This document shows, in pieces, positions 37,445 through 47,370 of a stretch of DNA of 64,000 nt (position 1 is its first letter; each line of letters begins with the position of its first letter). This DNA comes from CAYUWG01 sp964448285 (lineage in GTDB: Bacteria > Bacteroidota > Ignavibacteria > SZUA-365): contig CAYUWG010000014.1 of NCBI GenBank assembly GCA_964448285.1, positions 1 through 64,000 of the forward strand. Direction: 5' to 3'. The translations under genes and the position numbers were made by a program. Below the pieces are notes generated by a model. That model was not told where the DNA came from and did no database searches. It was given only the letters and a program-made list of their open reading frames with translations.

Positions 37445-38221
37445 TTACATCGGCATGGATAATCGGATGAGGGAGAACATCGCTCCTTGAGGATCGCAGA
37501 GGATTGCAAAGCGTCCGACGTCCGGTATATCGGTCGGCGGAACGATCACGGAACCACCGAGCGCAATCGCTTTCTCTACGGATTTGTCGCAATCATCGAC
37601 GCGGAAATAGACATTCCAGACAGACGGCATCTGACCCCATTCTTCACGAATTTTCATCATCCCGGCGTGTGATCTGCCTTCGAGGAGATACTCGGTGTAT
37701 TCGGGACTTTCCTTGACACTCCAGTTGAATGTCTTGCTGTAGAATTCCCGGGCTGCGGCCGGGTCGTGTGTCAGGAGTTCCGTCCAACCCATCGCACCAA
37801 CCTCATTGACGATGAAGGCGCCCTTGTGCGCTTTCGGTTGCCATAGACAAATGGTCGCACCGCTCGGGTCCTGAATCACCGACATCCGCCCTGATTCGAA
37901 AACATCGAACGGTCCGGCGAGAACCGTTGCACCGTTCTCTTTTGCTTTTGCCGTCGCATCGTCTGCATTCCGTACGGAGATATAGCTTGACCAATACGGC
38001 GGAATACCCATGTCCTTTTGCTCAGGTTGCATGAGCGAAATTCCAGCGACGTCCTTACCGCCGAGTTGCATCATGGAATATGTCAAGCCTCCTTCCATGG
38101 GATATTCGTTCGAGGTCCATCCGAAGATTTCACCGTAGAATTTTTTCGCGCTTTCCTGATCTGTTGTCGCTAACTCGACCCAGCAAAATGCGCCGGGATT
38201 GTGTTCAGTTATTTCTGGCAT
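37445..38221 (-). CDS. Two-domain VOC (glyoxalase/bleomycin-resistance superfamily) protein
   Basis: 258 residues with two VOC modules of about 120 residues. The first starts GAFCWVELATTDQESAKKFY and ends MSVIQDPSGATICLWQP; the second starts GWTELLTHDPAAAREFYSKTF and ends FAILCDPQGAMFSLI. This tandem layout occurs in the family often described as 27-kDa antigen/hydroxylase-like VOC proteins, whose substrates are mostly unknown. AAGGA lies 9 bases before the start. Cytoplasmic; no functional link to neighbours is visible. Confidence 0.87.
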   Translation of the reverse strand: MPEITEHNPGAFCWVELATTDQESAKKFYGEIFGWTSNEYPMEGGLTYSMMQLGGKDVAGISLMQPEQKDMGIPPYWSSYISVRNADDATAKAKENGATVLAGPFDVFESGRMSVIQDPSGATICLWQPKAHKGAFIVNEVGAMGWTELLTHDPAAAREFYSKTFNWSVKESPEYTEYLLEGRSHAGMMKIREEWGQMPSVWNVYFRVDDCDKSVEKAIALGGSVIVPPTDIPDVGRFAILCDPQGAMFSLIRLSMPM

Positions 38222-38340
38222 CGTTGTATCCTTTGGATGTAAGTATGATAAGAGCCTGCTCGCGCAGAGTGATTGCGTAGGGAGAGTCGCTGATTGAATT
38301 TTCTTATGGAGTTCACAAGGGTGTTCGATTCAGGTTTTGA

Positions 38341-39807
38341 TCATCGATGTTCGTTCACCCTTTTTTCAAGGACATGGAAGTGTTCACGGCTTTGTCGAAT
38401 CATGAATCGCTCGAGGTAAGTTGAATCCCGAAGAACGTTCACCCAGCGGCGTGCCATTCGATACGTTCCAGATGCATGATCGTATTTGGGGAGGAGGATG
38501 ACAAACGATGCATCGCGAAGCAGGGATTCGAATGATGCACCTGCCCATTCAAAACGCACGTCGGCGTCGAGGGCACGGAAGACGCTTTTCCCTTCGTAGT
38601 TCGTAACGACGACGTCTTCACGCTGGACGATCGGTTCGAGATATTCCTCAGCCATACGAACCGCAGTCATCGGATCAGCGCTTTCGTAATGCCGTATCGC
38701 CTGAACGCAGCCAAGAAATGTGAGGAGCAGTGAGAACGCGACGATTGTGCGAACAGCGCCTCGCATCGACGATACGAACATCAGTGCTAAGAAAGGCAAT
38801 ACCGGAAGCATGAACCGTGAGCTGTCGAGCGGCATGAACCAGACGAGTGATCGCGTGGCAATCAATCCGAGTGAATAGAGTGCCACGATGATGGAAGCGC
38901 AATCGAGCGCGGGATTTCCCTTATGCCAAACGAACCAGAGAAAAGCTGCGAGTGCTGTTGCAATAATCCATCCTACCCAATCCGTTCCGGCATTCTCAAA
39001 AAAACCGGAAGCTGCATATCCGAAGACGCCGGTAAAGGCCAATCCGTAATCACGAAGATGGCCGAGTACATCGAAGTTCATATCGAGCCGTGGTTCACCG
39101 AGCGGCGAACCGCTCATGAACCAGTTGCACACAGCCGCGGTGAGAATCGCAAGCGCAACCATACCCGTGATTCTCCAATTCGTTTTCATCGTGAGCCGCC
39201 GAGAAACTCTTTTTGCAATGAGCGTCAGGCTTGGAAGGAAAAGGAAAACGAATCCGATATAACGAATGAAGAACAGCGATACGATCGACACGACGATCAC
39301 CCATGGCTTTCTGTTCGAACCCACAAGGACGGTAAACAATGCAAAGAGCATCACGGTGAACGGCAAATCGGAGTTTGGAGTGAAGAGCATGGAATGCCAA
39401 ACGGGCAACGACGCAAGAGCGGTCAACACCACGAATCGTTGAGCAGGATGCGCGATAGTGCGCCGCAGATGCGAATCGAACATCACGAAGAGAAGCAGGA
39501 AGCTCAGAATGAGAATAACGATCAGGGATAGGGCAGGATGAATTCCGAGTACCATGAGAGGAAGGCCGAGCAGCGGATATCCGAGAGGCCACGTCGTTGT
39601 GATTGCATCCCAGTTACCGATGAACATATTCCTCGCATTCCGCACGTAATGAAATGCGTCGAAGCCGAGATAGATCTCTCCACGGTTCGCGATGATCGCG
39701 AGGAGTACTCCGAATGTCGCAGCCGTGAGCGGCAACCAAATTTGCGTCCCCTTTCTCGCAGCACGGGTGTCGCTCCACACATTGTCTGCTTGATCGGGAA
39801 TAGCCAT
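38341..39807 (-). CDS. Polytopic membrane protein, GT-C glycosyltransferase-like
   Basis: 488 residues with about ten hydrophobic helices. After the first helix comes a loop GEIYLGFDAFHYVRNARNM, with an acidic residue pair placed as in GT-C (ArnT/PMT-like) transferases that use polyprenyl-phosphate sugars, and TTWPLGYPLLGLPLMVLG is typical of that superfamily. The C-terminal 100 residues are soluble. Exact substrate unknown. It starts 15 bases after the leuS stop, so it is probably co-transcribed with leuS. Confidence 0.7.
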   Translation of the reverse strand: MAIPDQADNVWSDTRAARKGTQIWLPLTAATFGVLLAIIANRGEIYLGFDAFHYVRNARNMFIGNWDAITTTWPLGYPLLGLPLMVLGIHPALSLIVILILSFLLLFVMFDSHLRRTIAHPAQRFVVLTALASLPVWHSMLFTPNSDLPFTVMLFALFTVLVGSNRKPWVIVVSIVSLFFIRYIGFVFLFLPSLTLIAKRVSRRLTMKTNWRITGMVALAILTAAVCNWFMSGSPLGEPRLDMNFDVLGHLRDYGLAFTGVFGYAASGFFENAGTDWVGWIIATALAAFLWFVWHKGNPALDCASIIVALYSLGLIATRSLVWFMPLDSSRFMLPVLPFLALMFVSSMRGAVRTIVAFSLLLTFLGCVQAIRHYESADPMTAVRMAEEYLEPIVQREDVVVTNYEGKSVFRALDADVRFEWAGASFESLLRDASFVILLPKYDHASGTYRMARRWVNVLRDSTYLERFMIRQSREHFHVLEKRVNEHR

Positions 39808-39822
39808 GATAGAACGCGTGCG

Positions 39823-42255
39823 TTATTTCACAACGACGTTCACAAGCTTATCGACGACGGCGATCACCTTCACGATCGTCTTTCCGTCAATGTGGGATGC
39901 GACTTTTGGGCTTCGTTTCGCAAGCGCTTCAAGTTCAGTCTGGGGCGTACCGCGCACGACCAGAAGTTTGTCGCGGAGCTTTCCGTTCACCTGAAGGACG
40001 ATCTCGATTTCGTCATCCACTGCAAGCTCAGGGTTGAAAGACGGCCACGGTTCGTAGGCAAGGGTCTTCATGTGGCCAAGCAGTGACCAGAGTTCTTCCG
40101 CCAAATGCGGTGCGAAAGGCGAGAGCAGAAGAACGAAGCATTCCATGACGGACTTCGGGCGAATGCTTTGCTTGGTCATTTCGTTTACGAAAATCATCAT
40201 CTGCGAAATGGCGGTATTGAAGTGCAGATGCTCGATATCCTCCGTTACCTTCTTTATCGTTTTATGGAGAAGGCGCTTCACGTCCATCGAGGGTTCAACG
40301 TCCACGATGGATTCATCCGGATGCGCTTCGGTGGCATCCAGATCTTCACGGACATATAAACGCCACACGCGATTCAGGAAGCGATGAACGCCTTCGACGC
40401 CCTTCGTATTCCAGGGCTTCACTTGTTCGAGCGGCCCCATGAACATTTCGAAAAGGCGGAGCGTGTCCGCTCCATAGTCGCGAATCACATCATCGGGATT
40501 GATGACGTTGCCGAACGACTTCGACATTTTCCTTCCATCTTCGCCGAGGATCATGCCCTGATTCACGAGACGTTTGAATGGCTCCTTCGTCGAGAGATAT
40601 CCGAGGTCGTGCAGGACTTTGTGCCAGAAGCGCGCATAGAGCAAATGCAATACGGCATGCTCGGTCCCGCCGATATAGAGATCGACCTGCCCCCAGTACT
40701 TCTCCTTTTTCGGATCGCAGAACTGTTGATCGTTGTCTGGATCCATGAAGCGCAGATAGTACCAGCACGAACCAGCCCACTGCGGCATCGTGTTGGTTTC
40801 CCGTTTCGCCGGCTTTCCGGTTTCCGGGTCGGTGGTGCTGACCCATGAAGCGATCTTTGCAAGCGGCGATTCACCGGTTCCGCTGGCCGTATATGATTCT
40901 ACTTCAGGCAGCGTTACGGGGAGGTTCTTTTCTGAAACCAGTTTGTGACTGCCGTCCTCAAGATGAATGACGGGGAACGGTTCGCCCCAATATCGCTGTC
41001 GCGAGAACAACCAGTCACGAAGCTTATAGTTCACCGTTCGCTTGCCAAGCCCCTTTATTTCGAGCCATGTGATCGTCTTCTCGAATGCCTCTTTGAACTT
41101 CAACCCGTCGATGAAATCCGAGTTGACCGCAACACCGTGTTCGGTGTCGACATAGGCAGCTTCGTGTACGTTGCCGCCGGCGACGACTTCAACGATTTGC
41201 AGTTCGTACTTTTTCGCGAATTCCCAGTCGCGCTGGTCGTGTCCGGGAACGGCCATGATCGCGCCGGTACCGTAACTGGCAAGCACATAGTCGGCAATCC
41301 AGATCGGAATGCGTTTTTCGTTTACCGGATTGACAGCATATGCACCGGTGAAGACACCGGTCTTTTCCTTTGCAAGCTCCGTTCGTTCGAGGTCGCTTTT
41401 TCGCGACGCCTCATCGCGATATCGAACAACCGCGGTGCGTGCATCTTCGGTCGTGATCATATCGACGAGAGGATGTTCCGGTGAAAGCACCATGTACGTC
41501 GCACCCCAAAGTGTATCCGGCCTCGTCGTGAACACGCGAATCACTGCATCGTGGCCATCTACGACGAAGTCCACCTCCGCACCCTCGCTTCTACCGATCC
41601 AGTTGCGCTGCATTTCCTTGAGGCTTTCCGGCCATTCAAGTTCCTCTAAGTCGTCGAGAAGGCGCTCTGCATATGCGGTGATCCTGAGCATCCATTGCCT
41701 CATCGGACGACGCACGACGGTGTATCCCTTTTCGATTTGTTCAGGGACTTCTTCGTTCGCGAGTACGGTGCCAAGTTCGGGACACCAATTCACCGGGACT
41801 TCCGCAAGGTAGGCGAGACCCCTTTTGTATAACTGAGAGAAAATCCATTGCGTCCACTTGTAGTACCGGGGATCGGTCGTGTTGATTTCGCGCTCCCAGT
41901 CATATGAGAACCCGATCATCTTGAGTTGACGTCGAAAGGTATCGACATTCACCTTCGTCGTAACCGCAGGGTGGACGCCGGTTTTGATCGCGTACTGTTC
42001 GGCAGGCAATCCGAACGCATCCCAGCCCATTGGGTGAAGGACGTTGAATCCCTTCATGCGTTTGTATCGAGCGATGATGTCTGTTGCCGTGTAGCCTTCC
42101 GGATGGCCGACATGCAACCCCGCGCCTGACGGATAAGGGAACATGTCCAGCACATAGAACTTCGGCTTGCTTTCGTCTTCAGTCGTAACGAAAGTCCCCT
42201 CCCGTTCCCAGTAATGTTGCCACTTTGGCTCAATGTCTTGAAATGGATAGCGCAT
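39823..42255 (-). CDS. leuS: Leucine-tRNA ligase
   Basis: 810 residues, close to the bacterial norm. The class I signatures are present: HVGH at 48-51 (HIGH) in YPSGAGLHVGHPEGY and KMSKS at 576-580. The CP1 editing domain lies between, with the conserved TTRPDTLWGATYMVLSPEHP stretch, and the anticodon-binding and C-terminal domains follow (WNTKGVEGVHRFLNRVWRLY). It attaches leucine to tRNA-Leu in the cytoplasm. A GC-rich palindrome and a likely promoter lie upstream; the GT-C-like gene follows directly. Confidence 0.98.
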   Translation of the reverse strand: MRYPFQDIEPKWQHYWEREGTFVTTEDESKPKFYVLDMFPYPSGAGLHVGHPEGYTATDIIARYKRMKGFNVLHPMGWDAFGLPAEQYAIKTGVHPAVTTKVNVDTFRRQLKMIGFSYDWEREINTTDPRYYKWTQWIFSQLYKRGLAYLAEVPVNWCPELGTVLANEEVPEQIEKGYTVVRRPMRQWMLRITAYAERLLDDLEELEWPESLKEMQRNWIGRSEGAEVDFVVDGHDAVIRVFTTRPDTLWGATYMVLSPEHPLVDMITTEDARTAVVRYRDEASRKSDLERTELAKEKTGVFTGAYAVNPVNEKRIPIWIADYVLASYGTGAIMAVPGHDQRDWEFAKKYELQIVEVVAGGNVHEAAYVDTEHGVAVNSDFIDGLKFKEAFEKTITWLEIKGLGKRTVNYKLRDWLFSRQRYWGEPFPVIHLEDGSHKLVSEKNLPVTLPEVESYTASGTGESPLAKIASWVSTTDPETGKPAKRETNTMPQWAGSCWYYLRFMDPDNDQQFCDPKKEKYWGQVDLYIGGTEHAVLHLLYARFWHKVLHDLGYLSTKEPFKRLVNQGMILGEDGRKMSKSFGNVINPDDVIRDYGADTLRLFEMFMGPLEQVKPWNTKGVEGVHRFLNRVWRLYVREDLDATEAHPDESIVDVEPSMDVKRLLHKTIKKVTEDIEHLHFNTAISQMMIFVNEMTKQSIRPKSVMECFVLLLSPFAPHLAEELWSLLGHMKTLAYEPWPSFNPELAVDDEIEIVLQVNGKLRDKLLVVRGTPQTELEALAKRSPKVASHIDGKTIVKVIAVVDKLVNVVVK

Positions 42256-42279
42256 AAGAGTAATAGGTGTTCACGGAAA

Positions 42280-42293
42280 CCGGGCACGCCCGG
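42280..42293. repeat. GC-rich palindrome in the leuS leader
   Basis: CCGGGC-AC-GCCCGG, a perfect 6-bp inverted repeat with a 2-base centre, between the candidate promoter and the leuS start. It could be a protein-binding site or part of a leader structure. Confidence 0.5.
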
Positions 42294-42302
42294 CGCGGAC
42301 GG

Positions 42303-42333
42303 AAAAGATACCCTTACTCAGGACAAGGGACAA
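42303..42333 (-). promoter_or_regulatory. Possible leuS promoter
   Basis: On the minus strand, TATCTTTT (42310-42303) is close to TAnnTTTG, and TTG lies 20 bases upstream (42333-42331). It is about 50 bases before the start codon. The match is weaker than those at 6634 and 47321. Confidence 0.4.
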
Positions 42334-42397
42334 CAGAGCTTTTAGTTCCATATCGAAAGGCTCCGGCGCACGGGTTCTGTATCTCTTCCGGTGCGAG

Positions 42398-42429
42398 ATA
42401 AAAAAAGTCCTCACAGTTTGGAGGACTTT
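42398..42429 (-). terminator. Rho-independent terminator of pckA
   Basis: On the minus strand, a 9-bp stem (AAAGTCCTC / GAGGACTTT) with an 8-base loop is followed by a run of T. It lies 26 bases after the pckA stop codon. Confidence 0.88.
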
Positions 42430-42454
42430 AGTCTTTGAGTGAAGGGTTTCTTTG

Positions 42455-44062
42455 TCACACAAGCGGCCCGGCTCCACGGATCTCTTCATCGACGCCGGCT
42501 TCAAAATCTTTAAAGTTCGCGCGGAACAGTTCCGTGAGTTTCTTTGCCTGTGTATCATAGGCTTCTTTGTCTGCCCATGTATTGCGTGGATTCAGTATCT
42601 CGTCAGGGATGCCTTCGATGCGTTTAGGAATGTGCAATCCAAAGAACGGATCTGCCGATGTCTCCACTGTATCGAGTTCACCCGTAAGCGCGGCGGTTAC
42701 CATGCGTCGTGTGTGCTTCAGCGACATTCTGCTGCCGATACCATAGGGACCGCCGGTCCAGCCTGTATTGACGAGAAAGACTTTCGCGCCATGCTTTTCG
42801 ATTTTCTCTCCAAGCAATTTTGCATAAACACCGGGGTGCATCGGCATGAAGGGTTTGCCGAAACACGCGCTGAACGTTGCCGATGGTTCCTTGACGCCCT
42901 TTTCCGTGCCGGCAACCTTGGCTGTGTAACCGCTGATGAAGTGATACATCGCTTGTGCTTTCGTGAGTTTGCTGATCGGCGGGAGAACGCCGTATGCATC
43001 GGCGGTGAGGAAAATCACGGTCTTCGGATTGCCTGCAATCCCGGATAGGTCGGCGTTCGGTATTTGGTCCAGAGGATAGCTCGAGCGTGTGTTTTCCGTA
43101 TTCCAATCGTCATCCAAATCCAACTCGCGCGTGACGGGATCATAGACGACGTTCTCCAGAATCGTCCCGAATGTTCGCGTGGTCTGGTAAATCTCGGGTT
43201 CGCCTTTCGGATCGAGACGGATGACTTTCGCGTAGCAGCCTCCTTCGAAATTGAAGATGCCCTCGTCACTCCATCCGTGCTCGTCATCGCCGATGAGTGC
43301 GCGGTTCGGATCGGCACTGAGTGTCGTCTTGCCCGTTCCGCTCAAGCCGAAGAACAGTGCGGAGTCGTTCTTATCCACGCCATAGTTTGCCGAACAGTGC
43401 ATCGGCATGATGCCCTTTTTCGGCAAGAAGTAATTCATCGTGCTAAAGATGCTTTTCTTGATTTCGCCCGCGTAACCCGTGCCGCCAATGAGCACCATGT
43501 TCTTTCCAAAATTCACGAAGATGAACGTCTTCGACCGCGTCCCGTCCGTTGCGGGATTCGCTTCAAAGCTTGGAACGTTCAGCACCGTGAATTCCGGCTT
43601 GAAGGTCGCAAGTTTTGCCGGGTCATATTCACGGATGAACATGTTGTAAGCGAAGAGATTACGCCACGCCGAATCGGTCACGATGCGGACGTTCATCCCG
43701 TAGCGCTTGTCGGCGCCAACGTAACCGTCGAAGACAAACACATCACGGCCTCGCAGATGCGCACGAAGTTTTTCGTGCATCGAATCGAACACCGCCGGCT
43801 CGATGGCAACGTTTGCATCGTTCCAAAAAATATCCCGCTCGCTCGATGATTCCCGGACGATGAATTTATCCTTCGGGGAGCGTCCGGTATGCTCTCCGGT
43901 GTTGCACACGAGCGGACCCTGAGCGGCCAGTACCGCCTCATTCCGGCGAATCGCTTCTTCGTATAACTGTGCTGGAGTGAGGTGCCAATAGACTGTTCCC
44001 AGATCGGCCAAACCGTGGTTCTCCAACCCAAACTTGCTGGGTGCGTTTCCTGCATATTGCAT
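42455..44062 (-). CDS. pckA: ATP-dependent phosphoenolpyruvate carboxykinase
   Basis: 535 residues, the normal length of the ATP-type enzyme. It converts oxaloacetate and ATP to phosphoenolpyruvate in gluconeogenesis. The kinase-1a P-loop is GLSGTGKTTLSADP, followed by IGDDEHGW and FEGGCYAK, which carry metal- and substrate-binding residues; NTGEHTGRSPKDKFIV near the N-terminus binds oxaloacetate. The start at 44062 (MQYAGNAPSKFG) has AAGGA about 8 bases upstream; a TTG start 15 bases earlier is unlikely. Monocistronic, with its own terminator. Confidence 0.97.
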   Translation of the reverse strand: MQYAGNAPSKFGLENHGLADLGTVYWHLTPAQLYEEAIRRNEAVLAAQGPLVCNTGEHTGRSPKDKFIVRESSSERDIFWNDANVAIEPAVFDSMHEKLRAHLRGRDVFVFDGYVGADKRYGMNVRIVTDSAWRNLFAYNMFIREYDPAKLATFKPEFTVLNVPSFEANPATDGTRSKTFIFVNFGKNMVLIGGTGYAGEIKKSIFSTMNYFLPKKGIMPMHCSANYGVDKNDSALFFGLSGTGKTTLSADPNRALIGDDEHGWSDEGIFNFEGGCYAKVIRLDPKGEPEIYQTTRTFGTILENVVYDPVTRELDLDDDWNTENTRSSYPLDQIPNADLSGIAGNPKTVIFLTADAYGVLPPISKLTKAQAMYHFISGYTAKVAGTEKGVKEPSATFSACFGKPFMPMHPGVYAKLLGEKIEKHGAKVFLVNTGWTGGPYGIGSRMSLKHTRRMVTAALTGELDTVETSADPFFGLHIPKRIEGIPDEILNPRNTWADKEAYDTQAKKLTELFRANFKDFEAGVDEEIRGAGPLV

Positions 44063-44247
44063 GGTTATTTCCTTCAAAAAAGTCGATGATGTTCAAGTGA
44101 TGAATCAATTTTCCCCTCGGCAGAACATACGAAAAAGCATGTGAGATTGCTTATGATATTGAGCAGTTCCGAGAAATGTTTTTCTCAGGAGAAATATGAT
44201 CGACGGCAGATATTACGGACAGCTACAAGCTCGTTGTCATGAATGAA

Positions 44248-47238
44248 TCAGTGCGCGTCATCCGCCATCCCTGCGATGCATTCACGAATGGCATCGTGCA
44301 GCACTGCGCGGAATGCTACGAGCTTTCTGTTCTCGCGTGTGGGGTGAACTCTGTTGGTCAGGAAGATGACGAACATATCCGCATCCGGATCGATCCAGAC
44401 GGATGTGCCCGTGAAGCCCGTGTGCCCGAAAGCCTGCTGCGAGAAGTACCGGCCGGCGGACGAACCGGTGCTCGAGCGAACATCCCAGCCCAGCGCTCTT
44501 CCGTTCGATGTCCGCTTCGTAAAAAGCTTGATGGTCGATTCCTTGAACAGCCGGACACCGTCGAGTTCGCCACCGTTCATCATCATGTGCGCGAAACGTG
44601 CGAGGTCCCCGGCACAGGAAAACAGACCGGCATGTCCGGCGACTCCACCAAGCAAAGCCGCCGCTTCATCGTGGACGGTTCCATGGACGAGGCGCTTGCG
44701 CCAATAACCGTCGAACTCCGTGGGCGCAATCCATTCCCGCAACGAATCCGGCGGACGAAAGAGCGTCCTCATCATGCGAAGCGGTTGGAAAATTTCTCTT
44801 GTAACGTAAGCGTCCAATGTCATCCCAGTGATCGTCTCAACGACCTTTCCAAGCACGATCATCCCAAAGTCGGAATACACCGTGCGGCTTTCCGTCGCGT
44901 ACTCGAGTTGCGAAGAATAGATCGCGTTCAGCGCATCCTCGGGGGTGGTGTGCGTGCGATACAAGAGTTGGAAGGCGGGAAGACCGCTGTTATGGAGGAG
45001 CAGATTCCGAATCGTCACCCGCTCCTTTCCGTTGGCCGCAAATACAGGGAGAAACGACGCAACGCGATCCTCGAGCCGAAGCTTTCCCTCCTCGTACAGT
45101 TTCATGACAGCCGACGTTGTCGCCACGACTTTCGTGAGCGACGCGATGTCGTAGAGTGTTTCTTCCGTAACGCGAGTTGCTGCTGAATCATACGAAAGAC
45201 GTCCATATGCTCTCTCATGAACGACGCGATCCTTATGATACACGATGAGCTGTGCGCCGGGAAACGCACGCGCGAGGATCTGCCGCTCGATCAGACTATC
45301 GACGAGAGTGAAGTGTGCGAGAGGGATCTCCGGTAAGGATGATGCATCTGCCGGCGTAGGAGACGAATGATAGGAATGCCCGGAACCGATTGCCGCGATT
45401 CCCGGAATCGTCACCGGAAGTTTTCCCGTCGGATTGGTTTCACCAAAGAGAACGCTTGCAACGGCATTCCTTGTGGGTGTATCGCTGCCATACGCGCAGA
45501 GCATCGCTCCCGACCACGACACATCGGTCAGAACGTACGGACTTCCGAACGCGATGGTGATCGTGCGTTTGCCGAGAACTCCCAATTGCTTCATCAACGC
45601 TCGTTGATCGTTCGAAAGCGCGATGGCTCCTGAGCCGGTGCGAACATTCACGTAGCTCGCAACGATCACGAGGTCCGACACGGCCAGCGAATCGAGAAGG
45701 GCTTTGCGTTCCTTCAATGCCATGCTTCGCGGAACGGTACTGTATATGAGCTTCGAAAAGCCGGAAGCGATGCTTCGAATGAACGACATCGCTTCTGCGG
45801 TATCGCTGTTTTGTGTCAACGAAAGCACACTCGCCTTTCCGGGGAACACGCGGGGAAGCGGCAGCCACGCGGAATCGTTGCGGACGAGCGTGACGGCATT
45901 GCGTGCGATACGCGTGGCGAGTTCACGGTGAGCCTCGGCGCCGATGACGCGATCGCGCGCCCATGCAGAAGAGAAGCGGTCTTCCGACAAACCCAACCAT
46001 TCCTTGTAGCTCAGTATGCGTCTCACCGAGCGGTCGATTTCTTCTTCTGAAATTTCACCGCGCTTCACCGCAGCAAGAAGTGTGTCGATCGTTTCACCGA
46101 TCGAGTTCGGCATAAGCAGGATATCGACACCGGCGCGGACTGCGAGCTTTGCCGCTGTGCCATTCGCATAGCGCTTCAACAATCCACGCATGTTCATCGC
46201 GTCGGTGACGAGCAAGCCCTTGAAGCCGTATTCTTCGCGAAGCAATGAATCGAGAATCGTGCGAGAGAGTGTTGCCGGCAGAGTACTGTCGCTTTCAATA
46301 CCGGGTACGGCAAGATGAGCCGTCATTACGGAAAGGACGCCGCTTGCGATAAGACGTCGAAAGGGATAAAGCTCGACGGAATCCAATTGCGACTGGCTTT
46401 TTCGAATGACCGGCATATCGGAGTGCGAATCGATTTCGCTGTCGCCGTGGCCGGGAAAATGCTTCGCCGTCGCTATCACTCGCCCATCCTGTGTACCACG
46501 AATGTAAGACTCCGCCATGAGCGAAACCTGTTGTGGGTTTTCTCCAAACGACCGGAGGTTGATGATCGGATTCTTCGGATTACTGTTCACATCCGCAACA
46601 GGCCCGTAGTTCTGATGGACGCCAAGCGCACGCGACTCCATCGCGATCGCGCGTCCGAGCGCATAAGCGTAATCCGGATTGCCCGTCGCACCGACAGCCA
46701 TCATGGACGGAAATTCCGTTGCACCGGTCAGGCGCATCGAAAGACCGTTCTCGAAATCCGCCGAGATGAGGAGCGGAAGTTTTGCGAGGGATTGCATCGT
46801 GTCGATGAGCCAGGCCGCATTGTCAACGCTTCCCTTCGAAATGATGACTCCGCCGACTCCCTGTTCCGAAACGTGCGAGAGGAGTTCGTTGAGTTTTCTT
46901 CCGCGCACGTCGCTGAATGTAAACGGAACGACCATCTGCGCGATCTTTTCCCGCAGCGAAAGCGTCGCAAAGATGCTGTCAACCCACGGCGATCGCATCT
47001 TTGGATACGATGCGAAATCGTAATCACTCAGCAGCGAGTCCCGGTGGATATCCTGCCAGCGAAAGACGACAGCCGGCCTGGCAGGAGGTTCCTCAACTGC
47101 GGATGGATTCCACCATATCAGTGATTCGAACATTGCGCACCCGCCCACGACGAGTGAAGCGAATGAGGTAAGCATCAATGACACGTTCAGATGCTTGTGC
47201 GAAGAAATAAGACTCAGGCGATGCGGCGTCACTGTCAC
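44248..47238 (-). CDS. Lipoprotein fusion of a GH3 beta-N-acetylglucosaminidase and a beta-lactamase-fold serine hydrolase
   Basis: 996 residues. Starts at a GTG; the lipobox LVVGGC puts lipidation at C34. Residues about 75-400 are a NagZ-like GH3 domain (KHFPGHGDSEIDSH; nucleophile Asp in LLVTDAMNM), and about 410-620 a GH3 C-terminal domain. Residues about 640-990 are a class C/penicillin-binding-type hydrolase with S700-L-T-K703, a YSD in the place of YxN and HTG in the place of KTG. Together these suggest cleavage of peptidoglycan-derived glycan and its peptide or ester side groups at the envelope. This two-enzyme architecture is known in Bacteroidota. It is divergent from the LamG adhesin gene at 47371. 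Confidence 0.9.
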   Translation of the reverse strand: MTVTPHRLSLISSHKHLNVSLMLTSFASLVVGGCAMFESLIWWNPSAVEEPPARPAVVFRWQDIHRDSLLSDYDFASYPKMRSPWVDSIFATLSLREKIAQMVVPFTFSDVRGRKLNELLSHVSEQGVGGVIISKGSVDNAAWLIDTMQSLAKLPLLISADFENGLSMRLTGATEFPSMMAVGATGNPDYAYALGRAIAMESRALGVHQNYGPVADVNSNPKNPIINLRSFGENPQQVSLMAESYIRGTQDGRVIATAKHFPGHGDSEIDSHSDMPVIRKSQSQLDSVELYPFRRLIASGVLSVMTAHLAVPGIESDSTLPATLSRTILDSLLREEYGFKGLLVTDAMNMRGLLKRYANGTAAKLAVRAGVDILLMPNSIGETIDTLLAAVKRGEISEEEIDRSVRRILSYKEWLGLSEDRFSSAWARDRVIGAEAHRELATRIARNAVTLVRNDSAWLPLPRVFPGKASVLSLTQNSDTAEAMSFIRSIASGFSKLIYSTVPRSMALKERKALLDSLAVSDLVIVASYVNVRTGSGAIALSNDQRALMKQLGVLGKRTITIAFGSPYVLTDVSWSGAMLCAYGSDTPTRNAVASVLFGETNPTGKLPVTIPGIAAIGSGHSYHSSPTPADASSLPEIPLAHFTLVDSLIERQILARAFPGAQLIVYHKDRVVHERAYGRLSYDSAATRVTEETLYDIASLTKVVATTSAVMKLYEEGKLRLEDRVASFLPVFAANGKERVTIRNLLLHNSGLPAFQLLYRTHTTPEDALNAIYSSQLEYATESRTVYSDFGMIVLGKVVETITGMTLDAYVTREIFQPLRMMRTLFRPPDSLREWIAPTEFDGYWRKRLVHGTVHDEAAALLGGVAGHAGLFSCAGDLARFAHMMMNGGELDGVRLFKESTIKLFTKRTSNGRALGWDVRSSTGSSAGRYFSQQAFGHTGFTGTSVWIDPDADMFVIFLTNRVHPTRENRKLVAFRAVLHDAIRECIAGMADDAH

Positions 47239-47320
47239 GAAAACAATCTAAAGGCATGGGAAGGAATATGAAAGAAAGTGCCAAACCGAGTAACTGCCAC
47301 GCATTCAGGTTGTCTTACTC

Positions 47321-47351
47321 TTTGGCTCTGAGAAACTGCCTGTTATCTTTC
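47321..47351 (+). promoter_or_regulatory. Bacteroidetes-type promoter for the LamG/ASH adhesin gene
   Basis: TTTG at 47321-47324, a spacer of exactly 19 bases, then TATCTTTC at 47344-47351, which matches TAnnTTTG at seven of eight positions. The ATG at 47371 lies 19 bases downstream, so the leader is very short and no strong ribosome binding site is visible. Confidence 0.65.
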
Positions 47352-47370
47352 GAACCGCTTGACGGTGACT

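Noticed and set aside
43064..43849. Plus-strand frame of 261 codons opposite pckA
   Set aside because: Antisense to a highly conserved enzyme; the translation has no recognisable motif.
44239..45186. Plus-strand frame opposite the GH3/serine hydrolase fusion
   Set aside because: Arg- and His-rich shadow of the real gene.
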